The position numbers and the translations under genes were made by a program. A stretch of DNA of 64,000 bases, taken from assembly GCF_002002885.1 (NCBI RefSeq), contig NZ_CP019510.1:1736001-1800000 (forward strand), read 5' to 3'. This DNA is from Janthinobacterium sp. LM6. Its GTDB lineage: Bacteria > Pseudomonadota > Gammaproteobacteria > Burkholderiales > Burkholderiaceae_D. The notes beneath the pieces were generated by a model that did not search any database, was not told the origin of the DNA, and saw only the letters and a list, made by a program, of their open reading frames with translations. The number at the start of each line of letters is the position of its first letter. The stretch's first letter is position 1. Shown piece by piece: positions 45,416 through 56,208 of this stretch.

Positions 45416-46705
45416 ATGAAGTCAAGCATCCTTGGCGCCGCCCCGCTGGCAGCGCTGACCCTGTCGTTTGGCGTGGCTGCCGCGCCCGCAGCCGTCCCGC
45501 CGGCCGCGCCGCTGCCCACGCTGGCCCCGGCCACGATTACCGTCGCCTCGTTCCCTGACCTGGACCGCGCCGTGAAAACCGCCTTGCCCCTGTGGGAAAA
45601 GCTGTATCCGCAAGTGAAGGTCAAGCTGGTCAGCCTGCAGATCGACGACCACCATAACTCGATGACGACGGCGCTGGCGGCCGGCGCGCGCCTGCCCGAC
45701 GTGATGGCCATCGACTTCCGCTATGTCGGCAGCTTCGCCGAATCGAAGGGCATGGAAGATTTGCTGCAAGCGCCATACGGGGCAGGGCAGTACCGCGCCC
45801 AGTTCGTGCCGTTCACCTTCGTGCAGGCGACCAGTTCGCGCGGCACGCTGGGCGCCATGCCGGCCGACCTGGGGCCGGGCACCTTGTTCTACCGCAAGGA
45901 CCTGATGGACAAGGCGGGCATCAAGGAAGCCGACCTGACGCAATCGTGGGAATCGTATATCGCCGCCGGCAAGAAGCTCAAGGCCGCCACCGGCACCTAT
46001 CTGCTGGCCGGCGCCAGCGACCTGGCCGACATTTATATACGCGCCAATTTGAAGGATGGCGAAGGCATTTACTTTGGCGACAAGGGCCAGGTGCTGGTCG
46101 ACTCGCCCCGCTTCGTCAAGGCCTTCGAACTGGCCAAGGCGGCGCGGGTGGCCGGCATCGATGCGCGCACCGTGGCCTGGACGGGCGAATGGGCCGAAGG
46201 TTTTAAACGCGACAAGGTGGCCAGCCAGATGATGGGTTCCTGGCTCAGCGGCCACCTGGCCAAGTGGCTGGCGCCCGATTCCAAGGGCCAGTGGCGCGCG
46301 GCGAACCTGCCGGCCGGCGCGCTGGCGTCGTACGGCGGCTCTTTCTACGGCATCCCGAAAAAGGCGGCGAATAAAACCCAGGCCTGGGAATTCATCAAGT
46401 TCATGACCGTCAACAAGGATATCCAGCTGCACTCCTTGAAGGAAATCGGCGCCTTCCCGGCTCTCAAGGCGGCGTATGCGGACCCGATGATGGACGAACC
46501 GCAGCCGTACTTCGGCGGCCAGAAGACGCGCTTGCTGGCGCGCGACACGGCGGCAAAGATTCCCGTCATCCGCGTCGACAAGTTCGACGCCGTGGCGCGC
46601 GACATCGTCAACATGGAACTGGAAAGCGTGCTGGCGCAAAACAAGGATATCAAGACGGCGCTGGCCGACGCCAAGGCCCTGATCACCCACCGCGCGCGGC
46701 GCTAG
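45416..46705 (+). CDS. Sugar ABC transporter substrate-binding protein
   Basis: 429 residues of the family 1 solute-binding proteins (CUT1 importers). A signal peptide (about 1-24) is followed by TITVASFPDLDRAVKTALPLWEKLYPQVKVKLVSLQ, and MAIDFRYVGSFAESKGMEDLL, typical of sugar binders. It opens the operon containing two permeases, a GH1 enzyme, an ATPase and a TonB receptor. Substrate is likely an oligo-beta-glucoside, inferred from context. Confidence 0.92.
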   Translation: MKSSILGAAPLAALTLSFGVAAAPAAVPPAAPLPTLAPATITVASFPDLDRAVKTALPLWEKLYPQVKVKLVSLQIDDHHNSMTTALAAGARLPDVMAIDFRYVGSFAESKGMEDLLQAPYGAGQYRAQFVPFTFVQATSSRGTLGAMPADLGPGTLFYRKDLMDKAGIKEADLTQSWESYIAAGKKLKAATGTYLLAGASDLADIYIRANLKDGEGIYFGDKGQVLVDSPRFVKAFELAKAARVAGIDARTVAWTGEWAEGFKRDKVASQMMGSWLSGHLAKWLAPDSKGQWRAANLPAGALASYGGSFYGIPKKAANKTQAWEFIKFMTVNKDIQLHSLKEIGAFPALKAAYADPMMDEPQPYFGGQKTRLLARDTAAKIPVIRVDKFDAVARDIVNMELESVLAQNKDIKTALADAKALITHRARR

Positions 46706-46748
46706 GAAGCAGCATGACTCTTGATATTGATCAAACCGGGAGCCAGCC

Positions 46749-47744
46749 ATGAGCGTACCTTCCGCATCGCTGGCGCAAGGCGCGCCCGTCTCGGCGCGGC
46801 CGGCACGCAAGCGCTTCAACATGAAAAAATGGGCGCCGTACATTTTCATCAGCCCCTTCTTCATTTTGTTCGCCGTCTTCAGCCTGTTCCCGCTGCTGTT
46901 TTCCATCTATTTGTCGTTCAACCAGTGGGAAGCGGCCAGCGGCGTGGAAGCCATGCAGTGGGTGGGCCTGGATAACTACAAGTATGCCTTGAGCGACCCG
47001 TGGTTTTTGCGCTCGCTGGGCAATACGGTCTGGCTGGCGCTGGCCTCGGGCGTGCCGCAGCACCTGGTGGCCATTCCGCTGGCGGCCTTCATCCACAACA
47101 GCTTCAAGCGCTCGCGCAACCTGGTGATCGGCATTTACTTTTTACCGTTCATCACCTCCAGCGTGGCCATCGCCATGGTCTTCAATACGCTGTTTTCGCG
47201 CGACTATGGCCAGATCAATGTATTGATCGAATGGTGCGCCAGCCTGCCGCTGGTCGGCGGCTTGTTCCCGGCGGAGTCGATCGACTGGCTGGGCAGCTCG
47301 CTGTTCATCAAGCCGGCCGTCGCCTTCGTCATTTTCTGGCGCTACCTGGGCTGGAACCTGGTGCTGTACCTGTCCGCGCTGCAGGTGATCCCGAAGGACT
47401 TGTATGAAGCGGCCACCATCGACGGCGCCTCGAAACGCCAGCAATTCTGGTACATCACGCTGCCGCAGCTGCGCCCCATGATCTACCTGGCCGTGACACT
47501 CACCATCATGGGCAATCTGCAGCTGTTCGAGGAACCGTTCGTGCTGGTGGCCGAATCGAGCGGCGTGAGCCAGTCCGTGATGACGACCGCCATCTTCGTC
47601 TACAAGACGGCGTTTTCCTCGGGCGACTTCGGCACGGCGTCGGCCATTTCCTGGCTGCTGTTCCTCATCATCGCCAGCACCACCTGGGTCAACAACCGCA
47701 TCTTCAGCCGCAACGAACGTCAAGAAGGCAAGGAGGCCAAATGA
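46749..47744 (+). CDS. Sugar ABC transporter permease, MalF type
   Basis: 331 residues with about six helices and the permease EAA loop: YEAATIDGASKRQQFWYITLPQLRP, the contact point with the ATPase. The N-terminal KKWAPYIFISPFFILFAVFSLFPLLF is typical of MalF/UgpA-like proteins. The stop overlaps the next permease start by four bases. Confidence 0.93.
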   Translation: MSVPSASLAQGAPVSARPARKRFNMKKWAPYIFISPFFILFAVFSLFPLLFSIYLSFNQWEAASGVEAMQWVGLDNYKYALSDPWFLRSLGNTVWLALASGVPQHLVAIPLAAFIHNSFKRSRNLVIGIYFLPFITSSVAIAMVFNTLFSRDYGQINVLIEWCASLPLVGGLFPAESIDWLGSSLFIKPAVAFVIFWRYLGWNLVLYLSALQVIPKDLYEAATIDGASKRQQFWYITLPQLRPMIYLAVTLTIMGNLQLFEEPFVLVAESSGVSQSVMTTAIFVYKTAFSSGDFGTASAISWLLFLIIASTTWVNNRIFSRNERQEGKEAK

Positions 47745-48589
47745 GCGCATTGACAAACCGCCGCGCCAGCGCGGCCAGCACCCGCTGGACGGCCTACGCC
47801 ATGGTGGCCATCGGCGCCCTGATCATGGTCGCGCCGTTCTACTTCATGTTCGTCTTCGCCACGCACACGAGCGCCGAGATCTACAGCCTGCCGCCGCCGC
47901 GCTGGTTCGGCACGGCCCTGCTGAACAACATCGAGCTGCTGCAGGAGCGCCTGCCGTTCTGGCGCAATATCGGCATCAGCCTGTACGTGGCCCTGATGAC
48001 CACTGCGCTGACGTTGTTCTTTTGTTCGCTGGGCGGCTATGCCTTCGCCATGTACGAATTCCGCTTCAAGCGGCCCCTGTTCACCCTGGTGATGGCGTCG
48101 ATGATCATCCCGTCCTTCATGAACATGATCCCCACCTTCATGCTGATGGATTTCCTCGGCTGGCTGGACCAGCCGCGCGCCCTGTACGTGCCGGGAGCGG
48201 CCGGCGCACTGGGGATTTTCCTCATGCGCCAGTACATCGGCACGGCGATTCCGAAGGATTTGATCGAGGCGGCGCGCATCGACGGCTGCGGCGAATTCGC
48301 CATCTACTGGCGGGTCGTGCTGCCGCTGATCGGTCCCGCCATGGGCACCCTGGGCCTGATCACCTTCATCAACTCGTGGAACAATTTCATCACGCCGCTG
48401 GTCGTCATGCGCTCGGTCGAGAATTACACGATCCCGCTGGCCCTGCGCAGCATGCAGGCGCCGAACAACACGGAGTGGGGCGCGCTGATGACGGGCGCCG
48501 CCATTGCCGTGCTGCCGCTGCTGCTGATGTTTTTTGTCGCCTCCAAGCGTTTAATTGAAGGCTTGACCCAGGGCGCCGTCAAAGGCTGA
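47741..48589 (+). CDS. Sugar ABC transporter permease, MalG type
   Basis: 282 residues with six helices and the EAA loop IEAARIDGCGEFAIYWRVVLPLIGPA. Family features include SFMNMIPTFMLMDFLGW and NSWNNFITPLVV. It pairs with the preceding MalF-type protein to form the membrane channel of the importer. Confidence 0.93.
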   Translation: MSALTNRRASAASTRWTAYAMVAIGALIMVAPFYFMFVFATHTSAEIYSLPPPRWFGTALLNNIELLQERLPFWRNIGISLYVALMTTALTLFFCSLGGYAFAMYEFRFKRPLFTLVMASMIIPSFMNMIPTFMLMDFLGWLDQPRALYVPGAAGALGIFLMRQYIGTAIPKDLIEAARIDGCGEFAIYWRVVLPLIGPAMGTLGLITFINSWNNFITPLVVMRSVENYTIPLALRSMQAPNNTEWGALMTGAAIAVLPLLLMFFVASKRLIEGLTQGAVKG

Positions 48590-48621
48590 TCCACACATTT
48601 ATCTCAACCCCTCACACTGAC

Positions 48622-49995
48622 ATGACCACCATGCATAACGACGACATTGACACCAACTTCCCCGCCACCTTCACCTGGGGCGTGGCCACCAGCGCCTACC
48701 AGATCGAGGGTGCCGCGGCCATCGATGGCCGCGGCCCGTCCATCTGGGATACCTTCAGCCACACGGACGGCAAGATCATCGACGGCAGCAATGGCGACGT
48801 GGCCTGCGACCACTATCACCGCTATGCCGAGGACGTGGAGCTGATCGCCAGCCTGGGCGTGAACGCCTACCGCTTTTCCATGTCCTGGTCGCGCGTCCAG
48901 CCCACGGGTTCCGGTGCCTGGAACGAAGCCGGCTTCGACTTCTATGCACGCCTGCTCGACGCCCTGGCAGCCAAGGGGCTCGAAGCCCATCTGACCCTGT
49001 ACCACTGGGACTTGCCGCAAGCGTTGCAGGACGAGGGCGGCTGGCTCAATCGCGCCACCTGCTACCACTTCGCCGCCTACGCGGCCGAGGTGGCGCGCCG
49101 CTTCGGCCACAAGGTCGCCAGCATCGCCACCCACAACGAACCGTGGTGCACGGCCGTGCTGGGCCACGGCACGGGCCAGTTCGCCCCCGGCATGGCTAAC
49201 CCGGCTGCCGCCGTGCAAGTGTCGCACCATCTGCTGCTGTCGCATGGTCTGGCCATGCAGGCGATGCGCGCCGTGAATCCGCCCGCGAAACTGGGCATCG
49301 TGCTCAATCAGTGGACGGCCACGCCGGCCACCGACAGCGCCCAGGACCGCGAGCTGGCCGAACTCGAATATGCGCGCTCGGTGCAGTGGTATATGGACGC
49401 CATCTTCAAGGGCCGCTACCCGGCGCTGGCCCTGAAACACGCCGACGCTTCTGCTTTGTCCATCTTTGAAAACGATTTCATGGATATCAAGCAGCCTATC
49501 GATTTCCTCGGCGTGAACTACTACACGCGCGCCTTCATGAGCGCCGAGACGCCGCCGCGCAAGCCCGAATGCAAGCTCGGGGTCAACGACATGGGCTGGG
49601 AAACCTATCCGCAAGGCTTGACGGAGCTGCTCGTGGGCCTGCACCGCGAATACCGGCTGCCGCCCGTCTACATCACGGAAAACGGCATGGCCGTGGCCGA
49701 CAAGCCCGTCGGCGGCAAGATCCACGACGAGGCGCGCATCGAATACGTGAAGCTGCACCTGGACGCCTTGCGCGCCGTGATCGCGCAAGGCATCGACGTG
49801 CGCGGTTATTTCTACTGGAGCCTGATGGATAACTTCGAGTGGAACTCGGGCTACGCCAAGCGCTTCGGCATGCTGTACGTCGATTACTCCACGCAGCAGC
49901 GCAGCTTCAAGGACAGCGCCCTGTGGTACCGCGACTTCATCGCCGCGCAGCGCGCCGCGCATGCCGATGCGGCCGTCCTGGCCGGGGAGCACTGA
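48622..49995 (+). CDS. GH1 family beta-glucosidase
   Basis: 457 residues of glycoside hydrolase family 1. The acid/base E173 is in ATHNEPWC and the nucleophile E353 is in [25 protein letters not shown] and [11 protein letters not shown] complete the signature. No signal peptide, so it cleaves imported beta-glucosides in the cytoplasm. M1 or M4 may initiate. It ends one base before the ATPase start codon. Confidence 0.94.
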   Translation: MTTMHNDDIDTNFPATFTWGVATSAYQIEGAAAIDGRGPSIWDTFSHTDGKIIDGSNGDVACDHYHRYAEDVELIASLGVNAYRFSMSWSRVQPTGSGAWNEAGFDFYARLLDALAAKGLEAHLTLYHWDLPQALQDEGGWLNRATCYHFAAYAAEVARRFGHKVASIATHNEPWCTAVLGHGTGQFAPGMANPAAAVQVSHHLLLSHGLAMQAMRAVNPPAKLGIVLNQWTATPATDSAQDRELAELEYARSVQWYMDAIFKGRYPALALKHADASALSIFENDFMDIKQPIDFLGVNYYTRAFMSAETPPRKPECKLGVNDMGWETYPQGLTELLVGLHREYRLPPVYITENGMAVADKPVGGKIHDEARIEYVKLHLDALRAVIAQGIDVRGYFYWSLMDNFEWNSGYAKRFGMLYVDYSTQQRSFKDSALWYRDFIAAQRAAHADAAVLAGEH

Positions 49996-49996
49996 G

Positions 49997-51049
<1,053 letters not shown>

Positions 51050-51156
51050 CCCCGCACGGAGGCGACATGACTTCAGATTGACACCCAAAAAATGTGCAGC
51101 AGTAGCCAAAGAGCTATGTGATCATCATTCAACCAGCGGTACAGGAGACAACAACA

Positions 51157-53607
51157 ATGCAACAGCTCAAACGCAATACCATCGCCCTCAGCCTGGCGCA
51201 TGCGACCTTCGCCCAGTTCATTTTGCTGGGCAGCGGCGCCGCCATGGCCCAGGAGGCTGCAGCCACCGACGCGGCAAAACCGGCCGCCGAGCAGATGGAC
51301 CGCATCGTCGTCACGGCCACGCGCCGCAATACCTTCGTGCAGGAGACGCCGCTGGCCGTCACCGCCTTCAACCAGGACACCCTGCAAAACAACCAGGTCA
51401 AGGACCTGGCGTCGCTGGCCACCATGGTACCCAGCCTCGTCGTCGAGCAGCATGGCGACTCGGGCGGCGTGCACGTCTACATGCGCGGCGTCGGCTCGGC
51501 CAACCACACGGAGCTGGGCGACCCGGCCGTCGCCTTCTATGTCGACGGCGTGTATTCGCCGCGTCCCCAGGGCGCCACGGCGCTGATGTATGACTTGAGC
51601 CACGTGGAGGTGGCGCGCGGACCGCAGGGCACCCTGAACGGCCGCAATTCGACGGCCGGCGCCGTCAATCTCGTCTCGGCCGCACCAAACACATCGAAGT
51701 TCATGGGTTCGGCCGGCATCACCGTGGGCGACAAGCGCCATCTGCAGACGCAGGGCATGCTCAATATCCCGTTTTCCGACGACGTGGCGCTGCGCATCGC
51801 CGCCATCAAGGATAGCCATGACGGCACGGTGGACTTCCGCCGCGGCTCGAACGTCATGCCGGGCACGGCCAAGTATGGCGCCGGCGACCAGATGGGCGTG
51901 CGTGCCTCCCTGCTGTGGAAGTTCACGCCGCAACTGCGCGGCACGTTCATCGCCGATTACTTCCTCGACCAGGGCGCGGGCAATGTCTACCTGGCGGCGG
52001 AACCGAAAGCGGGCGAGAAGCTGCGCTCGGCCCTGATCGACACGCCGGGCACCCTGGACCAGTCGATTTTGACCTACAAGGGCAAGCTCAATTACAAGCC
52101 GACGGACGCGCTGGACTTCACGTACCTGGGCAGCTGGAGCCGCTACAAGCGCCAGAACAGCAACGATGCCGACGCGGGCCTGTTCCCCGGCTTCAAGTCG
52201 GAAAACCGTACCGACTGGGCGCAGTTCGACAGCTATTCGCACGAGCTGCAGGCGCGCTCGGACGACGATGCGCCGTTCCAGTGGGTGGCGGGCCTGTTCC
52301 TGTTCAATGAAAAGAACAAGGTGCGCTTCGATATCGACCGCAGCCAGATTTCGCAGGCGGCCGTGCAGCAGGATATCGCCAACGGCGCCGTGATCTTCGT
52401 GCAGCCCACCGTGGGCCAGTACGCCTCGGCCATGTCCTTCATCCAGGGCGACCGCCAGCTCAAATCGAAAGCCGTGTTCGGCCAGGTCAGCCAGCAAGTG
52501 ACGGACCAGATCAAGCTGACGGCCGGCGCGCGCTATACGAAAGACCATAAATTCGATATCGGCGGCAAGAACTGGGCTTGCCCGAACTGGCCCGCCAACA
52601 CGCCGCTGGGCACCACGGTCCTTACTGCCGACCAGTTGCGCCAGCTGGTCACGCCCGGTTCGGGCCTGGCCAACACGCACAATATCGGCCCCGGCGGCGC
52701 CATCACGGCCGCCGCCTGCGGCAATACGCCGGGCGACAACACGGCCGACCTGAAGTATGGCCAGGCCACCTGGCTGGGCCGCATCGAGTACAAGCTGCGC
52801 CCGGACATTTTGCTGTTCGGTTCCGTGACGACGGGCTTCCACTCGCCGGCCATCGGCGACGGCGGCGCCACCACCAAGCCGGAAAAGCTGACCAGCTATG
52901 AAATCGGCTTCAAGTCGGACTTGCTGAACCGCGAACTGACCCTGAACCTCGATGCCTTCCTGATGAAGTACAAGGACAAGCTCGAGTCGCAGGTGGTCAA
53001 CAGCGTGCTGGCCAACTTCAATGCGGCCGGCGCCACCGTCAAGGGCCTGGAAGCGGAGTGGGTGTGGCGGCCAACGAAGGTCGACCGCCTGACGGGCAAC
53101 GCCACCTGGCTCAAAGCCGTGTACGACGACTTCATGTCGTGCGACGTCGATGCGGCGCGCGCGAATGGCCAGTCCTGCGGCTCGACGGCGCCATTGGTGA
53201 GCGTGGGCGGCAGCACCATGAAGCATGCGCCAAAGTTTTCCACGACCGTCCAGTACGAACATGATTTCACTGTCGCCGGCGGCCAGCTCACGCCGCGCGC
53301 CTCGGTGCACTACGAAACCATGTCGTATGTGGGCGCGGGCGCCTTCAACGGCGACGTGCCGGGCCATGCCGGCGTCAAGCGTCAGGAAGCGTATACGACG
53401 CTGGACCTGAGCCTGCGCTTCCAGCCGGCGAACAAGTCCTATACGGTGGAAGCGTTCGTGCAGAATGCCACCGACAAGGCCGTCAAGCTGGACGTCAATG
53501 AAATCTGCACGGACGTGGGCATGCCATGCCAGCCTACGCAGCAGATCTACGGCGCCTTCTACAACGCGCCGCGCACCTTTGGCGCGCGCGTGTCGATGAA
53601 GTTCTGA
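51157..53607 (+). CDS. TonB-dependent receptor (sugar uptake)
   Basis: 816 residues: signal peptide ending at AMAQ (about residue 29), a plug domain (DRIVVTATRRNTFVQETPLAVTAFNQDTLQNNQVKDLASLATMVPSL) and the beta-barrel ending in FGARVSMKF. MRGVGSANHTELGDPAVAFYVDGVY is typical. ATG at 51157 follows AGGAGA. Energy comes from TonB-ExbB-ExbD, and exbBD are in the window. As last gene of the operon it likely imports a beta-glucoside across the outer membrane. The 107-base gap before it may hold a secondary promoter. Confidence 0.93.
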   Translation: MQQLKRNTIALSLAHATFAQFILLGSGAAMAQEAAATDAAKPAAEQMDRIVVTATRRNTFVQETPLAVTAFNQDTLQNNQVKDLASLATMVPSLVVEQHGDSGGVHVYMRGVGSANHTELGDPAVAFYVDGVYSPRPQGATALMYDLSHVEVARGPQGTLNGRNSTAGAVNLVSAAPNTSKFMGSAGITVGDKRHLQTQGMLNIPFSDDVALRIAAIKDSHDGTVDFRRGSNVMPGTAKYGAGDQMGVRASLLWKFTPQLRGTFIADYFLDQGAGNVYLAAEPKAGEKLRSALIDTPGTLDQSILTYKGKLNYKPTDALDFTYLGSWSRYKRQNSNDADAGLFPGFKSENRTDWAQFDSYSHELQARSDDDAPFQWVAGLFLFNEKNKVRFDIDRSQISQAAVQQDIANGAVIFVQPTVGQYASAMSFIQGDRQLKSKAVFGQVSQQVTDQIKLTAGARYTKDHKFDIGGKNWACPNWPANTPLGTTVLTADQLRQLVTPGSGLANTHNIGPGGAITAAACGNTPGDNTADLKYGQATWLGRIEYKLRPDILLFGSVTTGFHSPAIGDGGATTKPEKLTSYEIGFKSDLLNRELTLNLDAFLMKYKDKLESQVVNSVLANFNAAGATVKGLEAEWVWRPTKVDRLTGNATWLKAVYDDFMSCDVDAARANGQSCGSTAPLVSVGGSTMKHAPKFSTTVQYEHDFTVAGGQLTPRASVHYETMSYVGAGAFNGDVPGHAGVKRQEAYTTLDLSLRFQPANKSYTVEAFVQNATDKAVKLDVNEICTDVGMPCQPTQQIYGAFYNAPRTFGARVSMKF

Positions 53608-53664
53608 TGGCGTAGGGGGAAAGAGCAGTCGCAGCAGCAGTCCACTCAGTAGGGGAAGGTGTTG

Positions 53665-53691
53665 GGCCGGGGTTCTTCCCCGGCCTTTTTT
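53665..53691 (+). terminator. Terminator of the sugar operon
   Basis: GGCCGGGG (53665-53672) pairs with CCCCGGCC (53678-53685) around a 5-base loop, followed by six T. It ends 84 bases after the TonB receptor stop and is convergent with xseA. Confidence 0.9.
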
Positions 53692-53701
53692 ATGCCAGCG
53701 C

Positions 53702-55063
53702 TTATTCCAGAGTTGCCTGCACGCTGGCGATGCCGATCTGCGCGCTGCCTTCGGCCAGGCGCACGTTGACGTTCTGGCGCGCCTGCAGCTGCGCGGGCGA
53801 GCGCACGATCGCGCCTTTTTCGTCGCGCAGGATGGCGTAGCCGCGTTCCAGGGTGCGCTGGGGATTTAGCAGTTCCAGCTGCGCCGCCAGGCCGTCGAGG
53901 CGGTGGCGCCGCTGCGTCAGTTGCTGCGCCATGGCCGCGCCGCCGCGCCGCTGGGCTTCGGCCAGGCGCGCGCGCGGCGCCGTGACGTCGGGCCGCAAGG
54001 CCACCCAGCGCGCACGCAGGCGTTCCAGTGCGTACTGCGACTGGTTCACGGGCGCGCGCGCAGCATGCGTCATGGCCGTCGACAGGGCCAGCAGCTGCAA
54101 ACGCTGCTGCTGCAGCTGCGCCTTCGGGTTGAGCAGGCGGCGGCTGTGGCGGTCCAGGGTCTGCGCCGCATCGTCGAGACTGCGGCGCATGGCGCGGCGC
54201 AGGTCGGCCGCATCGGCGCGCAGGGACGCCATCCAGTCGGCGCGCGGCGTGGCCGCCAGTTCGGCCGCCGCCGTCGGCGTGGCCGCGCGCAGGTCGGCCG
54301 CGAAGTCGGCGATGGTGAAATCCGTCTCGTGGCCCACGCCGCTGATCACGGGCATGGAGCAATCGGCGATCGCGTATGCCACGGCTTCATCGTTGAACGA
54401 CCACAGATCCTCGATGCTGCCGCCGCCGCGGCACACCAGCAGCACGTCGCACTCGGCCCGTGTCGACGCCGTGCGGATGGCGTGCGCGATTTTTTCCGGC
54501 GCCTGCTGGCCCTGCACTGGCGTGGGGTAGAGGATGATGGAGACGTGCGGGGCGCGGCGCTTGAGCGCGATCAAGACGTCGCGCAGGGCGGCCGCCTGCG
54601 GGCTGGTGACGATGCCGATGCTGCGCGCGAACATGGGAATGGCGCGCTTGCGCTCCTGCTCGAACAGCCCTTGCGCGGCCAGCTTTTCCTTCAGGCGCTG
54701 GAACGCTTCATACAGGGCGCCCACGCCGGCGCGGCGGATGGCTTCCACGTTGATCTGGTAATCGCCGCGCGCGCCGTACAGGGTGACGAGGGCGCGCACT
54801 TCGACCTTGTCGCCTTCGCGCGGCGTGAAGCCGGCAAACTGGGCGCGGCCGCGGAACATCACGGCGCGCACCTGGGCGCCATCGTCCTTCAGGGTGAAAT
54901 ACCAGTGGCCGGAAGCGGCGCGCGTGAAGTTGGAAATCTCGCCGGCGATCCAGGTCAGGGGAAACGAGCGCTCGAGCAGGCGCGCGACGGCCTGGTTCAG
55001 GGCGCTGACGGTCAGCACGGGCGGGGCGGCAAAGCCGCTGTCAGTTGGAGTATCGGTCATCAT
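53702..55063 (-). CDS. xseA: Exodeoxyribonuclease VII large subunit
   Basis: Single-strand DNA exonuclease subunit used in repair. The 453 residues start with an OB-fold ([57 protein letters not shown]), followed by the catalytic region [23 protein letters not shown] and [28 protein letters not shown], then a long coiled coil. The arginine/alanine-rich end is in family character. Start may be M1 or M2. Confidence 0.95.
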   Translation of the reverse strand: MMTDTPTDSGFAAPPVLTVSALNQAVARLLERSFPLTWIAGEISNFTRAASGHWYFTLKDDGAQVRAVMFRGRAQFAGFTPREGDKVEVRALVTLYGARGDYQINVEAIRRAGVGALYEAFQRLKEKLAAQGLFEQERKRAIPMFARSIGIVTSPQAAALRDVLIALKRRAPHVSIILYPTPVQGQQAPEKIAHAIRTASTRAECDVLLVCRGGGSIEDLWSFNDEAVAYAIADCSMPVISGVGHETDFTIADFAADLRAATPTAAAELAATPRADWMASLRADAADLRRAMRRSLDDAAQTLDRHSRRLLNPKAQLQQQRLQLLALSTAMTHAARAPVNQSQYALERLRARWVALRPDVTAPRARLAEAQRRGGAAMAQQLTQRRHRLDGLAAQLELLNPQRTLERGYAILRDEKGAIVRSPAQLQARQNVNVRLAEGSAQIGIASVQATLE

Positions 55064-55218
55064 CTGGTGCTATGGGGGAGGGAACTGTCCACATATTATC
55101 GGCGAGGTCATGCTTATGTCATATATCGTGCAAAACAACAAGTTCTATTTCTAAGTATTTGATTTCATGCAGAATTCCCGTATGCCTGATTTGCGTGCAC
55201 AGGCAAAAAAACCTTTAA

Positions 55219-55285
55219 TATCAAGCACATCAGTACAGCCCCCGCCACTTACGCACAAAGTTATCCACAGAAAGTGTGCGGAACT
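55219..55285. repeat. IHF/DnaA repeat unit 1
   Basis: IHF-like core TATCAA at 55219, DnaA box TTATCCACA at 55261-55269 (42 bases from the core start), then 5 bases and TGTGC, ending AACT. The IHF consensus tail is imperfect. Confidence 0.75.
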
Positions 55286-55376
55286 TTTTGCCTTGGACAA
55301 ACATGGCCCGGCGAGCCCGCGTTGAACGATAAAACTGCCTTGCTACATTTTTGCGCACGGAAATAAAGAGCATAGG

Positions 55377-55443
55377 AATCAAGCGCTTAGTATGCCATGC
55401 ATGGCCTTGCGCACAATCTTATCCACAAAAAATGTGCAGAACT
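55377..55443. repeat. IHF/DnaA repeat unit 2
   Basis: Perfect WATCAANNNNTTR site AATCAAGCGCTTA at 55377-55389; DnaA box TTATCCACA at 55419-55427 (42 bases on); TGTGC after 5 bases. Confidence 0.85.
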
Positions 55444-55525
55444 CTGGCGCGGCGCCGGATTTATCCACTGGAATGCCCATGGCATGGCTTGCCTGAATTT
55501 TGCGCAGCATAAAAATAACCATACA

Positions 55526-55592
55526 AATCAATGGTATAGCATCACATCGTGGGCCTTGCTCACAATCTTATCCACAGAATATGTGCAAAACT
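55526..55592. repeat. IHF/DnaA repeat unit 3
   Basis: AATCAA at 55526 with a one-base miss in the TT step; DnaA box TTATCCACA at 55568-55576 (42 bases on); TGTGC after 5 bases. Confidence 0.8.
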
Positions 55593-55685
55593 GCATAAAT
55601 CGTTTCGCTTTTTCGCCGGCTTTTCCACCGCGCGACCAGGCCGTTGCACTGCCTCATTTTTCAGCATTGAAAAAAACTCCTTTAA

Positions 55686-55752
55686 AATCAAGGCTCTTGC
55701 ATGGAGTCAATCCGCTTGCTCACAATCTTATCCACACTTTATGTGCGAAACT
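55686..55752. repeat. IHF/DnaA repeat unit 4
   Basis: AATCAA at 55686, its TT shifted by one base; DnaA box TTATCCACA at 55728-55736 (42 bases on); TGTGC after 5 bases. Confidence 0.78.
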
Positions 55753-55855
55753 GCCTTCGCGGTGGAAAACTGTCGTTTCGAAGCGCAATCGGACCGATAA
55801 AAGCCCGCTTTTCAGCGCTTGCCACATTTTTATGCATGGCAATAAAAACGATATA

Positions 55856-55922
55856 AATCAAAGTACTTAGCGCGTATCCTTGCGCTTGCACACAATCTTG
55901 TCCACAGATTGTGTGCAGAACT
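55856..55922. repeat. IHF/DnaA repeat unit 5
   Basis: AATCAA at 55856, TT shifted by one base; box TTGTCCACA at 55898-55906 (42 bases on), a one-base variant of the DnaA consensus; TGTGC after 5 bases. Confidence 0.75.
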
Positions 55923-55992
55923 TTGAGGGCCTCTCTGGCGTCGATTTCGCGCCCGCTGCCACTTTTTTACTCATTGGTTTAATTTCCTTTAA

Positions 55993-56058
55993 AATCAATG
56001 GCTTAATTGAATTCATCGGCTTTGCGCACAATCTTGTCCACAGTAAATGTGCAGAACT
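55993..56058. repeat. IHF/DnaA repeat unit 6
   Basis: Perfect WATCAANNNNTTR site AATCAATGGCTTA at 55993-56005; box TTGTCCACA at 56034-56042 (41 bases on, the only exception); TGTGC after 5 bases. Confidence 0.78.
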
Positions 56059-56141
56059 CTTGAATTCTTGATTTTGTGACATTGACTACTGTCGATAAGC
56101 TGCTATGCCTGTATTTTGCGCAGTACAATAATGTGCTTGTA

Positions 56142-56208
56142 AATCAATGGCTTACATGCTGTACTTCATGCTTGCTCACAATCTTATCCACATAAAGTGT
56201 GCAAAACT
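56142..56208. repeat. IHF/DnaA repeat unit 7
   Basis: Perfect WATCAANNNNTTR site AATCAATGGCTTA at 56142-56154; DnaA box TTATCCACA at 56184-56192 (42 bases on); TGTGC after 5 bases. Confidence 0.85.

Noticed and set aside
51073..53367. Long minus-strand open frame opposite the TonB receptor
   Set aside because: The plus strand carries an intact receptor with signal peptide, plug and barrel; the other frame has no domain.
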